Source of the DNA: Cladorhizidae sp. MBARI D1340-BT2
Taxonomy: Eukaryota > Porifera > Demospongiae > Poecilosclerida > Cladorhizidae
Direction of reading: 5' to 3'
DNA: 64,000 bases
NCBI GenBank assembly: GCA_028752905.1
Contig: JAQNBH010000007.1
Span: 41,767,872 to 41,831,871, forward strand
The position numbers were made by a program, and so were the translations under genes. Positions 1 to 12,888 of this stretch are shown here, piece after piece. A model generated the notes under the pieces. It saw nothing but the letters and a program-made list of their open reading frames with translations, was not told the origin of the DNA and did not search any database. Within the stretch, counting starts at the first letter, position 1; each line of letters starts with the position of its first letter.

Positions 1-4
1 GACT

Positions 5-650
5 ATATCCACATACACCATGTTGTCCACTACATATATCAACACATGCCATGTCTTGTTGCTATTGTTGCCTATATCCACATACACCATGTTGTCCACT
101 ACACATATCAACACATGCCATGCTTTGTTGCTATTGTTGACAATATCCACTGTACATACACCATGTTGTCCACTACATATATCAACACATGCCATGTCTT
201 GTTACTATTGGTACCTATATCCATATACACCATGTTGTCCACTACATATATCAACACATGCCATGTCTTGTTACTATTGTTGCCTATATCCACATACACC
301 ATGTTGTCCACTACATATATCTGTTGGCCACTACATATATCAACACATGCCATGTCTTGTTGCTATTGGTACCTATATCCACATACACCATGTCGTCCAC
401 TACACATATCAGCACATGCCATGCCTTGCTGCTATTGTAGCCTATATATTCACATACACCATGTTGTCCACTACATATATCAACACATGTCATGTCTTGT
501 TGCTATTGTAGCCTATATATTCTCACCATGTTGTCCACTACATATATCAACACATGCCATGTCTTGTTACTATTGGTACCTATATCCATATACACCATGT
601 TGTCCACTACACATATCAACACATGCCATGCCTTGTTGCTATTGTTGACA
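5..650. repeat. 69-bp minisatellite, about 9 copies
   Basis: The unit is about 69 bp and begins near each tgttgtccacta motif, at 21, 90, 164, 233, 302, 391, 462, 529 and 598. Spacing is mostly 69 bp with indels (74, 89, 71, 67). One interval carries a partial extra unit. The same unit recurs three times at 24,080-24,260. Open frames here are by-products of the repeat. Confidence 0.9.
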
Positions 651-1980
651 TGTGGGGACTAGCTGCAGGAGAATTGCACAGAACTCCACCAACCAAACAG
701 CAGATGTTTTCAACCACAGCCTCCTTTGAACTTAGTAATAGTTTCCCAGGAGAATGAACCTCCAAAGCAAACAGGTGTAGGACTGAGTGGAGCCAGTCAT
801 TCATGTTTGCATCATTGATGAACTTACACTGCAGAACTGCTTTATTTTGGAATTGGTTGCTCATAGACATGCACTGGAGCCTTTAGAGTCATATGATTCT
901 ATAATGGTATACAAGATGTGCAAAGGTGGGGGAGGAAGGGGGGGGGGGGAGGGGGATAGAGAAACATAGATCTTTTGAAGATATCTGTTTGTTTTCACAC
1001 TTTTTATGGTTTTGAGGTCGTCTGGTTTAAAGCCTCAAGGGTCGGTTCTAAATATGTCGCTGACAACTAGCAACATGAAATGAAGAACATGTCATTTTTG
1101 TGATATTGTGAACACGAAGTAGCTTCGCTTGAATTAGACTCGATTTCTATTCTAGCTCAAGTCACGACGAGTCAGTCGACACATGCTGGTGTGCTTTATT
1201 TGTGTTTCCACCACCACAAAAATTCTGCTTAAAGAAGAGATGGATATGGAAAGATTGATGGAGGCAGTGAGGAACTTTGCTGGCATCTTGATGTACCCCA
1301 CGAGTCATGTAGGGGTTGAAGGTTCATAAATTAATGAGTGGAGTTCGTAATTCTGAGTGAAAGTTCAATTTTGATAGTTCGAAGCGATGAGATGCAATGA
1401 GGCCGCTATTGAGAACAGCTCAAAGCGACGCAATGTGACCCGGAACCACGCAACACATAATGCAAAGGCTTCATGACGTATTGTGAAGCAAAGCCTTTAG
1501 GGAAGGATTAAAGGAACGCTGGGAATTTAAAAGCTGAAGCCCATAATTTAGGAAGTGAAGAAGCTAACATTGTGAGTTTTGGGTTGGGTCGCCATCGACC
1601 AGTAGGTCAATCCAATATAGGGAGTGAGAGACATCACACTGAGGTTGGGGCCTTGCTTAGAAATTATAAACTCGTTCATATTTTAGTGTCCCTGGTATGA
1701 CTACCAGAAATAGCACAAACTGCAGTGTTTTACATGTAGCAAGCCATAGGCCTAGCGCTAGGGCTGGGGCTAAGGCAAAACAGTGCTTGCTGAACAACAG
1801 TCAATCTAAAGCAGCTGGATACCTGTTCACTAGACCAAGTACCGGTATAGCTGGACACAAGCTAAGCAGTAAGATGGAGCATGTGTCAAGGAAGAGCTGG
1901 GAAGAGTCCAGAAATTGAAGAGGAGACACGTGATCAGGAAGGAGAAGAAAGAAAGAGGAGAAAAGGCAGAGGGGCGGGGG
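651..1980. other. Gene-free duplicated DNA
   Basis: No recognisable gene on either strand. The stretch matches 24,260-25,575 of copy B closely. It contains a G-rich run near 925-955 and a short telomere-like GCTAGGGCTGGGGCTA motif near 1750. Confidence 0.6.
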
Positions 1981-1984
1981 TAAG

Positions 1985-3150
1985 GAAGATGAGGGAGCAA
2001 GGTGAGGAAGAATGAGGGAGTAAGGTGAGGAAGATCAGGGAGCAAGGTGAGGAAGATCAGGGAGCAAGGTGAGGAAGATGAGGGAGCAAGGTGAGGAAGA
2101 TGAGGGAGCAAGTTGAGGAAGATGAGGGAGCAAGGTGAGGAAGATGAGGGAGCAAGGTGAGGAAGATCAGGGAGCAAGGTGAGGAAGATGAGGGAGCAAC
2201 GTGAGGAAGATGAGGGAGCAAGTTGAGGAAGATTAGGGAGCAAGTTGAGGAAGATCAGGGAGCAAGGTGAGGAAGATGAGGGAGCAAGGTGAGGAAGATG
2301 AGGGAGCAAGTTGAGGAAGATGAGGGAGCAAGGTGAGGAAGATGAGGGAGCAAGGTGAGAAAGATGAGGAAGCAAGGTAAGGAAGATGAGGGCACAAGGT
2401 GAGGAAGGTGAGGGAGCAAGGTAAGGAAGATGAGGGAGCAAGGTGAGGAAGATGAGGGAGCAAGGTGAGGAAGATGAGGAAACAAGGTGAGGAAGATGAG
2501 GGAGCAAGGTGAGGAAGATGAGGGAGCAAGTTGAGGAAGATGAGGGAGCAAGGTGAGGAAGATGAGGGAGCAAGGTGAGGAAGATGTGGGAGAAAGGTGA
2601 GGAAGATGAGAGAGCAAGGTGAGGAAGATGAGGGAGCAAGGTGAGGAAGATGAGGGAGCAAGGTGAGGAAGATGAGGGAGCAAGGTGAGGAAGATGAGGG
2701 AGCAAGGTGAGGAAGATGAGGGAGCAAGGTGAGGAAGATGAGGGAGCAAGGTAAGGAAGATGAGGGAGCAAGGTGAGGAAGATGAGGGAGCAAGGTGAGG
2801 AAGATGAGGGAGCAAGGTGAGGAAGATGAGGGAGCAAGGTGAGGAAGATGAGGGAGCAAGGTGAGGAAGATGAGAGAGAAAGTTGAGGAAGATGAGGGAG
2901 CAAGGTGCGGAAGATGAGGGAGCAAGGTAAGGAAGATGAGGGAGCAAGATGAGGAAGATGAGGGAGCAAGGTGAGGAAGATGTAGGAGCAAGGTGAGGAA
3001 GATGAGGGAGCAAGGTGAGGAAGATGAGGGAGCAAGGTGAGTAAGATGAGGGAGCAAGGTGAGGAAGATGAGGGAGCAAGGTGAGGAAGATGAGGGAGCA
3101 AGGTGAGGAAGATGAGGGAGCAAGGTGAGGAAGATGAGGGAGCAAGGTGG
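1985..3150. repeat. 22-bp minisatellite, about 53 copies
   Basis: Unit gaggaagatgagggagcaag plus gt, 22 bp, highly homogeneous. The strand is strongly purine-rich. Because 22 is not a multiple of 3, all three minus frames stay open for long distances (PHLPHLAPSSSSPCSLIFLTLL-like peptide), which should not be read as protein evidence. The cognate array in copy B (25,578-25,998) has only about 19 units. Confidence 0.95.
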
Positions 3151-5858
3151 ACTAGATGCAAGTCATTTTGGGTGGACCTGGAAGTCAAAAGGAAGAGGAA
3201 AGATAATGAAAATGAAGATTTTAAAAATTGTAGGAGAAGTTGTGGAAGGGGAGAAGGAAGTGCTGGAGGAGTTTGCTAAACAATGGCAAGGGCTTGGAAG
3301 TAGGATACTATCCGAAAGTGAAGGAGAAGAGCATGTGAAGGAGAAGAGGATGAGTAGGAGAAGATGATGTGAAGGAGGAAGAAGATGTGAATGAATTGTG
3401 CTTGTAGATACCCTGCATTTTGGGAGTGGGAGAAAAGTGTGGGCCTCTTACCGTATCTGAAATGGAAGAAAGGCTCCTGGCCAACATGGATACTGAATAA
3501 GGTCTTATGGAGTAGCCAAAGAAGGAGACAGTGTTATGTTTGGCATTGAATGTTGAAATAAAGGGCAGTCCTCCTGAGTGGAACAGCAACCTAGGTGTGC
3601 TTTATAAAGGAAGTTGACACTTAACCACTAGAAATATTGTAAGTGGATTACTTGGAACAATTGTATTGGGAACGATATTTACAAGGGAAGGGTGGAGTGG
3701 CGGAGGCCATGATCCTCATAGGGCTCATGGTGGTTTTAGAGATGGGATTTGACAAGCTTCTTTGTGACGAGAGGTAAGTGAGGCGAGGAAGGGAGAACAC
3801 CTTTTATGGCATTCTAATTAAACAAGGGGCATTCTAATTAAGCAAGGGCATTCTAATTAATCAAGGGCATTCTAATTAAGCAAGGGCATTCTAATTAAGC
3901 AAGGGCATTCTGATTAAGCAAGGGGCATTCTAATTAAGCAAGTTGTAGGACTCTGTGCAGAGAGCAAATCTCTTGTATAAACTGACCAAAGAGAAGGAGG
4001 GCTCATTGTTGTGATTGTGCAGTTATTAAGATGGAGTGGAGGCCAATCCACTGGTGGGATGAAGATGGTTTGGGTTACAGACTAGACTTCGACAAACATG
4101 CCCTCTGTCCCTAATTTAATATATTGGGGGTGGAAATAGTTGAGGAACTTGGGTGGACTGAGTATAGGAATGGTGTGGCATGAGTGGGCGTGGTGCAGAC
4201 TTTGTTGATTGCTAGTTAGAAATAGAGAGCTATAAGGCATGCTTAGCAATGGGGACATGTACTGCGGTAGGGCATGCTTAGCAATGGCATGAACTGCAGG
4301 AAGTGGATATGTTAGTTTAATATGCAAGCACAAGCAATGCTAATATGAAAAGTGATTTGCACGATAAACTTGGAAGATCACCGGAGGGAACGGAATGGAC
4401 AGGAATAATAATCAACTGAGGGGAAATAGGCAGGGGTGTTGTGGCCACAAAAGAGGCAATCAGTGAAAGTAATTTGTCGGGTGGTTGTGTAGGAAGTAAC
4501 AACAGATGGTACCATATGCAGAGGAGGTTGATTCTTTGAGCATATGGCTGGAGTCTGGTGGGAAAGACCAAGGCCTGGGCATGAAGTTCACTCAAATACA
4601 AATACATCCACATATAAGACGTCCTCTTGTATCATGAAGGCTAGAGCATCTGGTCGAAACATTGAGAGAGTAAATTTCAAGTTGATTATTGGGAAGGTCA
4701 TTGCAATTTCATTACATCAACTGAGAATTCATTGAGCATCTAAGAATCTCCCTCTAGCTTCTACCTGCAAGAGTAGCAACAGCTCAAGTAGAGTCATCAG
4801 CTGGATATGGAAACAACCAGCAAATCCTCACCTAGAGCTAGTCACATGCCCCGGAACCTTTCCCTCATCTCTAAGCCAGATAATGCTCTCTGGTCCCCAG
4901 AGGAAAAACTTCTTGGGCCTTGCCCACCTTTCAGATCTAGATTTTTATGTCTCCAATCAGAATATGCATAGATGATGTAATGTGTTGCATTGTTGTTGTT
5001 GTTGCTGCTTATTAATACTTGCACGTTAATTTTGTGCTGTTGAAACAAAAACAGTCGATGTTGCTCAGCTGCACCTTCCACATGGCCCAAAATACCCACC
5101 AGAGGACCTGTTTGGCTTCTTAAATGCTATTTTTGTGAGTGGGTGTTTTCCGAGGCTCCAGTTTCACTTGTAACTGGACCCTTGACAAAAGCTGCTGTCT
5201 ATCCTATAGTGTTGCTAAGACACTCAACCACAAATAATAACTCCCACCCCTATCCACACACACCTTCCCCCCCTTCTTTTCAAACTCAGCAAAAGAGGAC
5301 TCGAAGGCACAACTCGAATCTTTGAAGACCTAGCTAGAACTAGGGATAAAAGAAAGTCTATCACTTGTTACTTGGGAACTCTTTGAGGATTTAGAGATAT
5401 CCTTTCCTCCATTCCTTTGATGATGTAACAGATGCTTCACTTAACACAGCAAGAGGAGACAGAGCTCAGCACTGCATCCAGCCAGGCTCTCCAACTGAAT
5501 TGACAATTTGCAATATTGACTAAAATACACAAGCTACCGATAGCAAGTGAATCCTGTCATTAGTCCCACAGCTTGAGTGGTTGGCCAATGCCCATATTTT
5601 TGCCTCTGCACATCAGATCTAATCAGAAGGGTTAAGACTAGGGCAATGGCCAGCGTTAAGACTAGGGCAATTGCTAAACCAGTCCCAATGATGTCATCAT
5701 GATGATGTAATACTAGGATTATGACCCGAAGAATAGCCCCAGAGATGACAAGCAGCCCAACTCAGTCACTCCACCCCACTTGGACAATGCTGAGCATCAT
5801 GTGATCCCTGCCACATAGATGAGCAAGCACACTGCCCATATAAAGTACCTAGAGGTGG
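3151..5858. other. Gene-free duplicated DNA
   Basis: Matches 25,996-28,470 and then 30,985-31,209 of copy B. Short open frames occur but none resembles a known family, and they are not conserved in frame between the two copies because of indels. Contains the 19-bp array at 3809-3942. Confidence 0.55.
3809..3942. repeat. 19-bp minisatellite, 7 copies
   Basis: Unit ggcattctaattaagcaag with one-base length variation. Copy B carries five units at 26,665-26,762. Confidence 0.9.
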
Positions 5859-6132
5859 TACTGTAAACCCAGAAAAGTTAGCGGGCCATTAATGTTAGCG
5901 AATTTAGCGACGAGGAAAAAATCACTAAGTTAATAGGCAGCCAACATTTGTGGCAATATAAGTACAAAGTTCAAAAACACTCACGCGCGCGTGCTAGCTG
6001 TCAGCAGAGCACGAGGTCGTCACTGATTACGAGCTTTCGAGTTTTCGAGCAAGCGAACTTACAGCTATGTTGATTGTTCGTTGGTTGAAAGGCAATGCTG
6101 GTGGATCTAGCTCAGTTTGTTTACCAGAAGGC

Positions 6133-6583
6133 GACGGAGCAAAAGCTGCAGTCAACAAAATATCATTCCATATGTGACTACTACTAGAGCGAGACTGGAT
6201 TTGGCTGACGATCAGCCTGCATTGGCAATATTCGATGTGTTTGCAGCTCATCGCTGTAGTTCTGTTCTTAAAAAGCTTTAAGACAACAATATCCACCAAG
6301 TGTTTGTTCCTGCAAGCTGCACAGGAGAGTTGCAGCCACTTGATGTGTGCGTAAATGAAGAATTTAAGGCTTGAATGAAGGAATCCTTCACGAGGTGGTA
6401 TGCTAATGAAATCCATGAAGCCCTGAATGGTGGGAAAGAGATATCAGCTGTTAAAGTGAATCTTCGTGCATCATTGATCAAGCCCCTGCATGCAAACTGG
6501 TTAATCAACAGTCTTAGCAATCTTTCATGCAATACTGAAAGACTATAAAAAAACCCTGGAATCATGGACTTTATTAATGATTA
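6133..6583 (+). pseudogene. DDE superfamily (Tigger/pogo) transposase C-terminal fragment
   Basis: The forward strand encodes the second half of a DDE_1-type transposase. Visible are an IFDVFAAHRCS-like segment (second catalytic Asp region), FVPASCTGELQPLDVCVNEEF (third Asp region) and an ending MDFIND followed by a stop. The helix-turn-helix DNA-binding domain and first catalytic Asp are absent. Compared with the copy at 54,127-54,603 it has extra in-frame stops, for example TGA where the other copy reads Leu near 6373. It cannot encode an active enzyme. Confidence 0.8.
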
Positions 6584-6648
6584 ATGTACTGTTCTTATTT
6601 TCACAAGGATTTCACCTTGTTTTTCATGCTATAAAACGTTAACATTAA

Positions 6649-7544
6649 CCCTTTAACGGATGTAAGCGCCATATGGCGGAGGAGCTCACTATAAATCATT
6701 CGTTGATCGTAGAGCAATAATTTATATATCTAAAAAAACCTACGTTAATACTCCACATACACAAGAATTTTCAAATCCGTAAACGTCCAGGAAGTAAGAG
6801 AAAAGGGTGCAGTTAGTCGGGTTAGTCGGTTGAGCCACGCCCTGGAAAATGTCCGAAGATTTATTACTCTCGAGGAAGTGCTTGCTGAGGTTGCAGACTA
6901 CGATATTGCCCTTTCCAAGGATGAATCTGAGGAAGAAGACGGTGAAGGCATCTATGCTTACCTGGAAAACGTGAGCTCCAACAGGACTGCCACGGAAAGC
7001 TTGGCCATGGAGGCAGGCTGCGTCTGATAGTGATTTCCTGCTCTCTGATGCGGAAGACATGGGCCAGGAAGACCACGAAGGCTTCCCAGGTTTGGGAAAG
7101 TATATATGTAGCTGCAGTAATGGATTAGCATGTTGTTGACCATTAGAAAGATTTTTTTGTTCAAATTCAAGTGTAAACTTTGTGGTAAATACTTTGTGGT
7201 AAATAACCTATTCCAAGTGATTGTTCTTACTCTAACTCGATCATCTTCATCTCAGATTCTCTGAACTTTCTCTAGCACTGTAATAGTTATCTGTAGAGTG
7301 TGTGTGTCATGTAAAACAAAGAAAAAAGATGTTCTTCTATTGATAAACAAGTTATAAACACTATAATTCTATGTAATGATATTCACGTTTGTTGTTTTTG
7401 TTTGTGGTTACATTTGTGATTTGATAATTTAGCACAATATTTGTAAGGTGCTATCACATACCTCAATTAACCTCAATTACAAGGGGCACCTGATTTTATA
7501 TACTGAAATTGTTATTTTCTTTCTGGAATCCATCCATGAAAGGG
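6649..7544 (+). mobile_element. piggyBac-like non-autonomous element
   Basis: Flanked by TTAA on both sides (6645-6648 and 7545-7548), with ends CCCTTTAACGGATG and, inverted, CCCTTTCATGGATG. A CCCTTT terminus plus TTAA target is typical of piggyBac. The related Tigger copy at 53,996 lacks this DNA at the same point, which is a clean empty site. The interior holds a short acidic open frame (6830-7027) and is otherwise AT-rich. The CGCCATATGGCG motif near 6667 recurs near the right end of the piggyBac element at 52,630. Confidence 0.8.
6830..7027 (+). pseudogene. Possible piggyBac transposase N-terminal remnant
   Basis: A 65-codon acidic frame (ALSKDESEEEDGEG) lies inside the TTAA-flanked element. 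piggyBac transposases usually begin with an acidic, low-complexity tail, so position and composition fit, but there is no diagnostic domain. The acidic reading continues in another frame just downstream (DAEDMGQEDHEG), which suggests a frameshift. Confidence 0.35.
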
Positions 7545-7619
7545 TTAATGGTCGCTAAAATGTGCATGATATCAAAAACGCTAAATAAAAAGGTCGCCAA
7601 CTTTTCTGGGTTTACAGTA

Positions 7620-9581
7620 TCTACTACTTGAAGACAGCACAGCATGAATGGCTGTACAACTTTAACTAGTACTCATGTCCTTGTGAATAAGTGACAGCAC
7701 ATTCTTTGTCTTACTACACTGGCTAGGAGAGAGTGCTAGAGTTAGATACGAAACGACTTTACTTTGGATATACACAGTTGGTCCTAGATTGTCCGCAGCA
7801 GAGCCAGCAGGATAAACAGGTTTGGTCGGCTTTAATGAGAGAGGGGGGAATGATTTCACAGCTATTGTGCTGGCAGTGAACTAGCATTGCACTCACAAGG
7901 TGCCTTCGTGGAGTCCAGACAACCTGAGGCAATATGCCCGGCAGAATTGGATGAGCATCCTTCGCACATCAGAGAAGGCTGGGCTAACCTCGTTGCTAGA
8001 CAACCATTCATGCAAGGGGAGGGGATGCGCATGGGAAACCGGAACTCTCTAAATATGTCCCTTCACTTCGGTTCGCTGAAGCAACTCCCAGCACATGGCC
8101 CCACATGGCCCCACATGGCTGACTAGGCAGAACCATTACCTCCTACCTCACGCACGCACCATTGCATGTGCACACACACACACACACATTCCGATGTACA
8201 GTCACATGACCTTGTGTTATATTACAACAACTCATGTATTTATAGTGGTCTGTATTGCACTTTAAACTAATTAGAATAACTCTCCCCCCAATGTTTTAGG
8301 CAGAGGTTTTGGCAGCTGCTAAATGTCGTTATGTTCTCTGATTCAAGTAAGTGTCTACAAAATCAGAGGAGGCAAAGCAAATAAGGACCATTATCTGAAT
8401 AGGAAGATTACGACCTTAGCCCGACCTTCACAACTGTGGGAAGAATAGAAGGCAGACCCGCCTAGATCTAAATCCAGAATCTAACCGAGAACCCCCCTAC
8501 CCCCCCCCCCCCCCCCCCCCAGACCTTAATTTAACCTAAACCCAAATTAAAAAAACCAGAAGACCTCAATGGTGGCTGTGGTAAAGATAGTTAACCATCA
8601 GCCCTGACAAATCTTCATCCAAACAGGAACCACACCTTCAGCCAATCAGGCATCATGCAGAATCAGACAAGATAATTATAGTAATGGGAGGGTGGGGTTG
8701 GTCAGTTGAGCTGCTGTCGGGGGTGGGGGGAAGGAACCTGTGTTGAAGGAGAGCTTGGGAGCTTTTTTAATTGATTGCAAGACCATTCAGAACTGCTGCT
8801 ACCAGTCACCTCAGGGGAGGAGGAAGCTCGGCTGCATTGGTAAGGCCATTGAAAACACGCCCACTGAAACCACGCCCCCTAGACGGTGTGCCAAAGAAAC
8901 ATGTGTTACAGGAACAGGAAATAGAAATATGAAGCGCTATCGTATTCATTACATTGTTTTATTGTTTTACAGTTTTAGGGATCTCCCTCCTAGTATAAGC
9001 CCTGACTAGACCCTAACCCCCAAGAGGACATATGAGATAGAGCGAACTATCTGAGCTATATAGTCTAAACAAAGTCACCATGATCAACATTTAATTAATG
9101 AACACGGTGATTCTTCATGTTGACTAGCCAATTCTGATTGGCCAGAAAATAGTGTTTGATGCATTACTATTAACATTATATCATTATGGACTGACTAGCT
9201 ATGTACCAGGCAGTAGCCTATTCAAAGGAGCTGGTATTACTTACAAGTGTCCAGTTATTGTGAATTATGTTATCCTATTTCTAAGAGATAGCAGGATTCT
9301 GAAATTCTTGAAATCCGGCCCAGGTTGGTTTGGATTCTCCCCTGCAATATCAGAGGTACTAGCTATTGCTAATGCTAAGTTTGTTGCGATCAAGAAATCT
9401 GAGCGGGCAGCAGTCACGTTTGTCAACTACGCACGCGCAGCAAAAAAATATTATAATAATAAAAAAAATTTTTTAATTAATTTAAAAAAAATTAAAATTA
9501 AAAAAAAAGTGCAATAATATTGCTACGGCCATGGCCGTAGTGGCCGTACCGCTTGCGCCGCCCCTGCACCTTACCACCTGA
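7620..9581. other. Gene-free DNA, partly duplicated
   Basis: 7620-8735 matches 31,211-32,450. 8736-9581 is private to copy A and holds an unrecognised 121-codon frame (9152-9517) that runs into an A/T homopolymer tract and is probably not a gene. A C run of about 21 bases lies at 8500-8520. Confidence 0.5.
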
Positions 9582-11092
9582 TCAGCACTGCAAGATGACG
9601 CAGACATACTCATAGGCTCAGCACTACAAGATGACGCAGACATACTCATAGGCTCAGCACTACAAGATGACGCAGACATACTCATAGGCTCAGCACTGCA
9701 AGATGACGCAGACATACTCATAGGCTCAGCACTGCAAGATGACACAGACATACTCATAGGCTCAGCTCTGCAAGATTATGAGGACATACTCATAGGCTCA
9801 GCACTACAAGATGACACAGACATACTCACAGGCTCAGCACTGCAAGATGACGCAGACATACTCATAGGCTCAGCACTGCAAGATGACGCAGACATTCTCA
9901 TAGGCTCAGCACTGCAAGATGACAGACATACTCATAGGCTCAGCTCTGCAAGATTATGAGGACATGCTCATAGGCTCAGCACTACAAGATGACACAGACA
10001 TACTCACAGGCTCAGCACTGCAAGATGACGCAGACATACTCATAGGCTCAGCACTGCAAGATGATGCAGACATACTCATAGGCTCAGCACTGCAAGATGA
10101 CACAGACATACTCATAGGCTCAGCACTGCAAGATGACACAGACATACTCATAGGCTCAGTACTGCAAGATGACGCAGACATACTCACAGGCTCAGCACTG
10201 CAAGATGACGCACATACTCATAGGCTCAGCACTGCAAGATGACGCAGGAATACTCATAGGCTCAGCACTGCAAGATGACAGACATACTCATAGGCTCATC
10301 ACTGCAAGATGACGCAGACATACTCATAGGCTCAGCACTGCAAGATGACACAGACATACTCAGCACTGCAAGATGATGTAGACATACTCATAGGCTCAGC
10401 ACTGCAAGATGACGCAGACATACTCATAGGCTCAGCACTGCAAGATGACGCAGACATACTCATAGGCTCAGCACTGCAAGATGACGCACATACTCATAGG
10501 CTCAGCACTGCAAGATGACGCAGACATACTCATAGGCTCAGCACTGCAAGATGACGCAGACATACTCATAGGCTCAGCACTGCAAGATGACGCAGGCATA
10601 CTCATAGGCTCAGCACTGCAAGATGACACAGACATACTCATAGGATCAGCACTGCAAGATGATGTAGACATACTCATAGGCTCAGTACTGCAAGATGACA
10701 CATCTACATACTCATAGGCTCAGCACTGCAAGATGACGCAGACATACTCATAGGCTCAGCACTGCAAGATGACGCAGACATACTCATAGGCTCAGCACTG
10801 CAAGATGATGCAGACATACTCATAGGATCAGCACTGCAAGATGATGTAGACATACTCATAGGCTCAGCACTGCAAGATGATGCAGACATACTCATAGGAT
10901 CAGCACTGCAAGATGATGCAGACATACTCATAGGCTCAGCACTGCAAGATGATGCAGACATACTCATAGGCTCAGCACTGCAATATGATGCAGACATACT
11001 CATAGGATCAGCACTGCAAGATGATGCAGACATACTCATAGGCTCAGCACTGCAAGATGATGCAGACATACTCATAGGCTCAGCACTGCAAT
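9582..11092. repeat. 36-bp minisatellite, about 42 copies (copy A)
   Basis: Unit gcactgcaagatgacgcaga plus catactcataggctca, 36 bp. Because 36 is a multiple of 3, one frame on each strand stays open (ALQDDADILIGS forward, EPMSMSASSCSA reverse). In the forward frame a TGA sits just before the array and another directly after it. Several truncated units interrupt the phase (for example near 9925, 10,210 and 10,360). Confidence 0.95.
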
Positions 11093-12888
11093 GAAGCAAG
11101 CAAACTTAAGGCGGTGCTATGGGTCAGATATAAATTTTCATTTGAAGATGTTAGGATTATCAATTGAACGAAGAAGAAACAGCTGCATAACATTTGAATT
11201 TAATTCTTTGCTGTCAGTTCCCCATTTTCAGTTCCCCATTTCCTCAGAGGAATACCTAGGAACTGTATATTTTATAAAATTGTTTTCAATATTTGAGACG
11301 ATATCCAGGTTTTTTACTTGCATGACCAATGTCAATCAGCTCATCGATGCTCTTAGCTTGGGTTGGTAAGATAAAAAGGGCTTCACATGCCTACTCAGAC
11401 TCATGGTATTTCTTTATCTTAGATATTCCATCTTTCCAATTGGAAAAGCCAGCTGATATCTATATAAAATAAGATATGGTAGATGTAAATATGCTAACTT
11501 GCTAACTATAGAATATGCTTACAAAGGCACTATCTGGACTTTTTGAAGCCAAAATCTTCTTTTGAGCCACTGCCTTTGTACAACAAGCATGGCAAAAAAT
11601 TATGTCCTGCTCTACATCATGAAGAAATATATTTCTAGTCAAGTGTCTGAAGATCTCTCCTGATAACTTGGACATAAACAACTACGTTTTATTTGTATCT
11701 TCTTCCACGAGAGCCTCCGGTGCAAATAAACTTCGACATAACTTCTGTTCCACATCTACCAGTCGTCACTTCTATTATAATAAGAGTTGTCCACTTGTGG
11801 AATTCATTAGTGCCAATAATCGACATGTCCTTGTCATTCTACAGTATCAAGCATCACATTATTGACTTTCTCTTTCTCTGGGACCATTTCTTGTCAAACG
11901 TTGACCCTGATACTCCCATGCACATTTCACTATATCTGTCCTTGTTCCTCGTGCTCTATAATTCCCCACCTCTAATAATACTCATCCTGGCTTCACCAAA
12001 TTATGGTCAACAATCTCTTGCTGTTCATGGGTTTTTAGTGAGCTAGTATAGCTAATTAAAAATTACATTCACTGTGGTGTCTACTGATCACTTAACATTG
12101 TTTAGTCAGTACTGTAGTGGCCAAAGACTGTCTGTTACGTATAGCAGGCAACTAGCTAAATATTTATATATATATATTGGCCCACCTGGCCCACCCTGCT
12201 AAACCACCCCTGAGTAGGTACATATATCCCTTCACTGTTGCTCTGTGATCCAACCAGAAGAAAGAGAAGTAGAATCTTCATCTCCTACCCGGCTCAGGCA
12301 GCTACAGCTAAAAACAACAACTGTAACGTCCACTAGCTGATCTTTTGAATTTATACATTCGGATGATTCCTGTACCAGGTGACCTCATTCTAAGGCATAA
12401 TTATAACTTCAAAGTCCCCAATGCGTATCGAATTACCATTATCTAATGCACACCTGATGCACCTACCGCGGTTGTTCACGAGCTCTCCTAAAGTCAAGCG
12501 ATACGTACGGTCTCATGCATATGGGCAACTTTTTGTTCTTCTTTGTTTTTTTGTTTTTTAACAAGCTTGTACATATAAATACATCAATCCAGAAATCCAG
12601 AAAAACAATTCAAGCCTGTCCATCCACCATGGGGGCCCGGGGAGGGAGGCAGCTGAAAAAATTGGTATCATGTGTCTGGTCCACTGATGATGGGGCAGAA
12701 AGTAGCATTCCACATGATCTTCCAGCAAAATACGTCTCTACATCTTCTCCCTTCTCTAACTTTCTGAAAGTGACTATCCTCAGTTTGCGTCACCGATTTG
12801 CACAATTTGCACAATTTGCCTGGGGAGTGGCGCGCTCATGTAATAACAATGAAATGCAGTACAATACAGATAAAAAATGTGCTAGCTA
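11093..12888. other. No recognisable gene
   Basis: AT-rich DNA with short unrecognised frames. 12,226-12,292 (ending in ccgg) matches 39,780-39,860 immediately left of the Ginger1-type transposon, so it is a paralogous empty target site. Confidence 0.5.

Larger units (their letters stand above)
5861..7617 (+). mobile_element. Tigger/pogo-like element, truncated, copy 1
   Basis: Terminal inverted repeats ctgtaaacccagaaaagtt and its complement are flanked by a TA duplication (5859-5860 and 7618-7619). The matching locus in copy B (31,210) lacks the insert, which defines the ends. Inside is the C-terminal half of a DDE transposase (6133-6583), and a piggyBac-like element (6649-7544) has inserted beyond it. 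A second copy with the same internal structure lies inverted at 53,996-54,863. Confidence 0.9.
1..11092 (+). repeat. Large segmental duplication, copy A
   Basis: This segment is collinear with 24,080-37,868 in direct orientation. Matching landmarks by eye: the 69-bp array (5-650), the unique stretch 651-1980, the 22-bp array (1985-3150), unique DNA with a 19-bp array (3150-5610), 5610-5860, 7620-8735 and the 36-bp array (9582-11092). Copy A has two private segments: a transposon at 5861-7617 and about 850 bp at 8736-9581. Copy B instead has about 2.5 kb at 28,478-30,985. Long runs match nearly base for base with scattered small indels. The left edge may lie outside the window. Confidence 0.85.

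Noticed and set aside
20..648. Plus-strand 163- and 200-codon frames
   Set aside because: Translations of the 69-bp minisatellite.
1830..3188. Long Leu/Pro/Ser-rich frames in all three minus frames
   Set aside because: Produced by a stop-free 22-bp minisatellite; open in every frame, so not evidence of coding.
9152..9517. A 121-codon plus-strand frame as a gene
   Set aside because: No recognisable domain; it ends in an A/T homopolymer tract and is absent from the duplicated copy.
9582..11092. CRISPR-like regular repeats
   Set aside because: There are no unique spacers between repeats; the monomers are directly adjacent. Animal satellite DNA.
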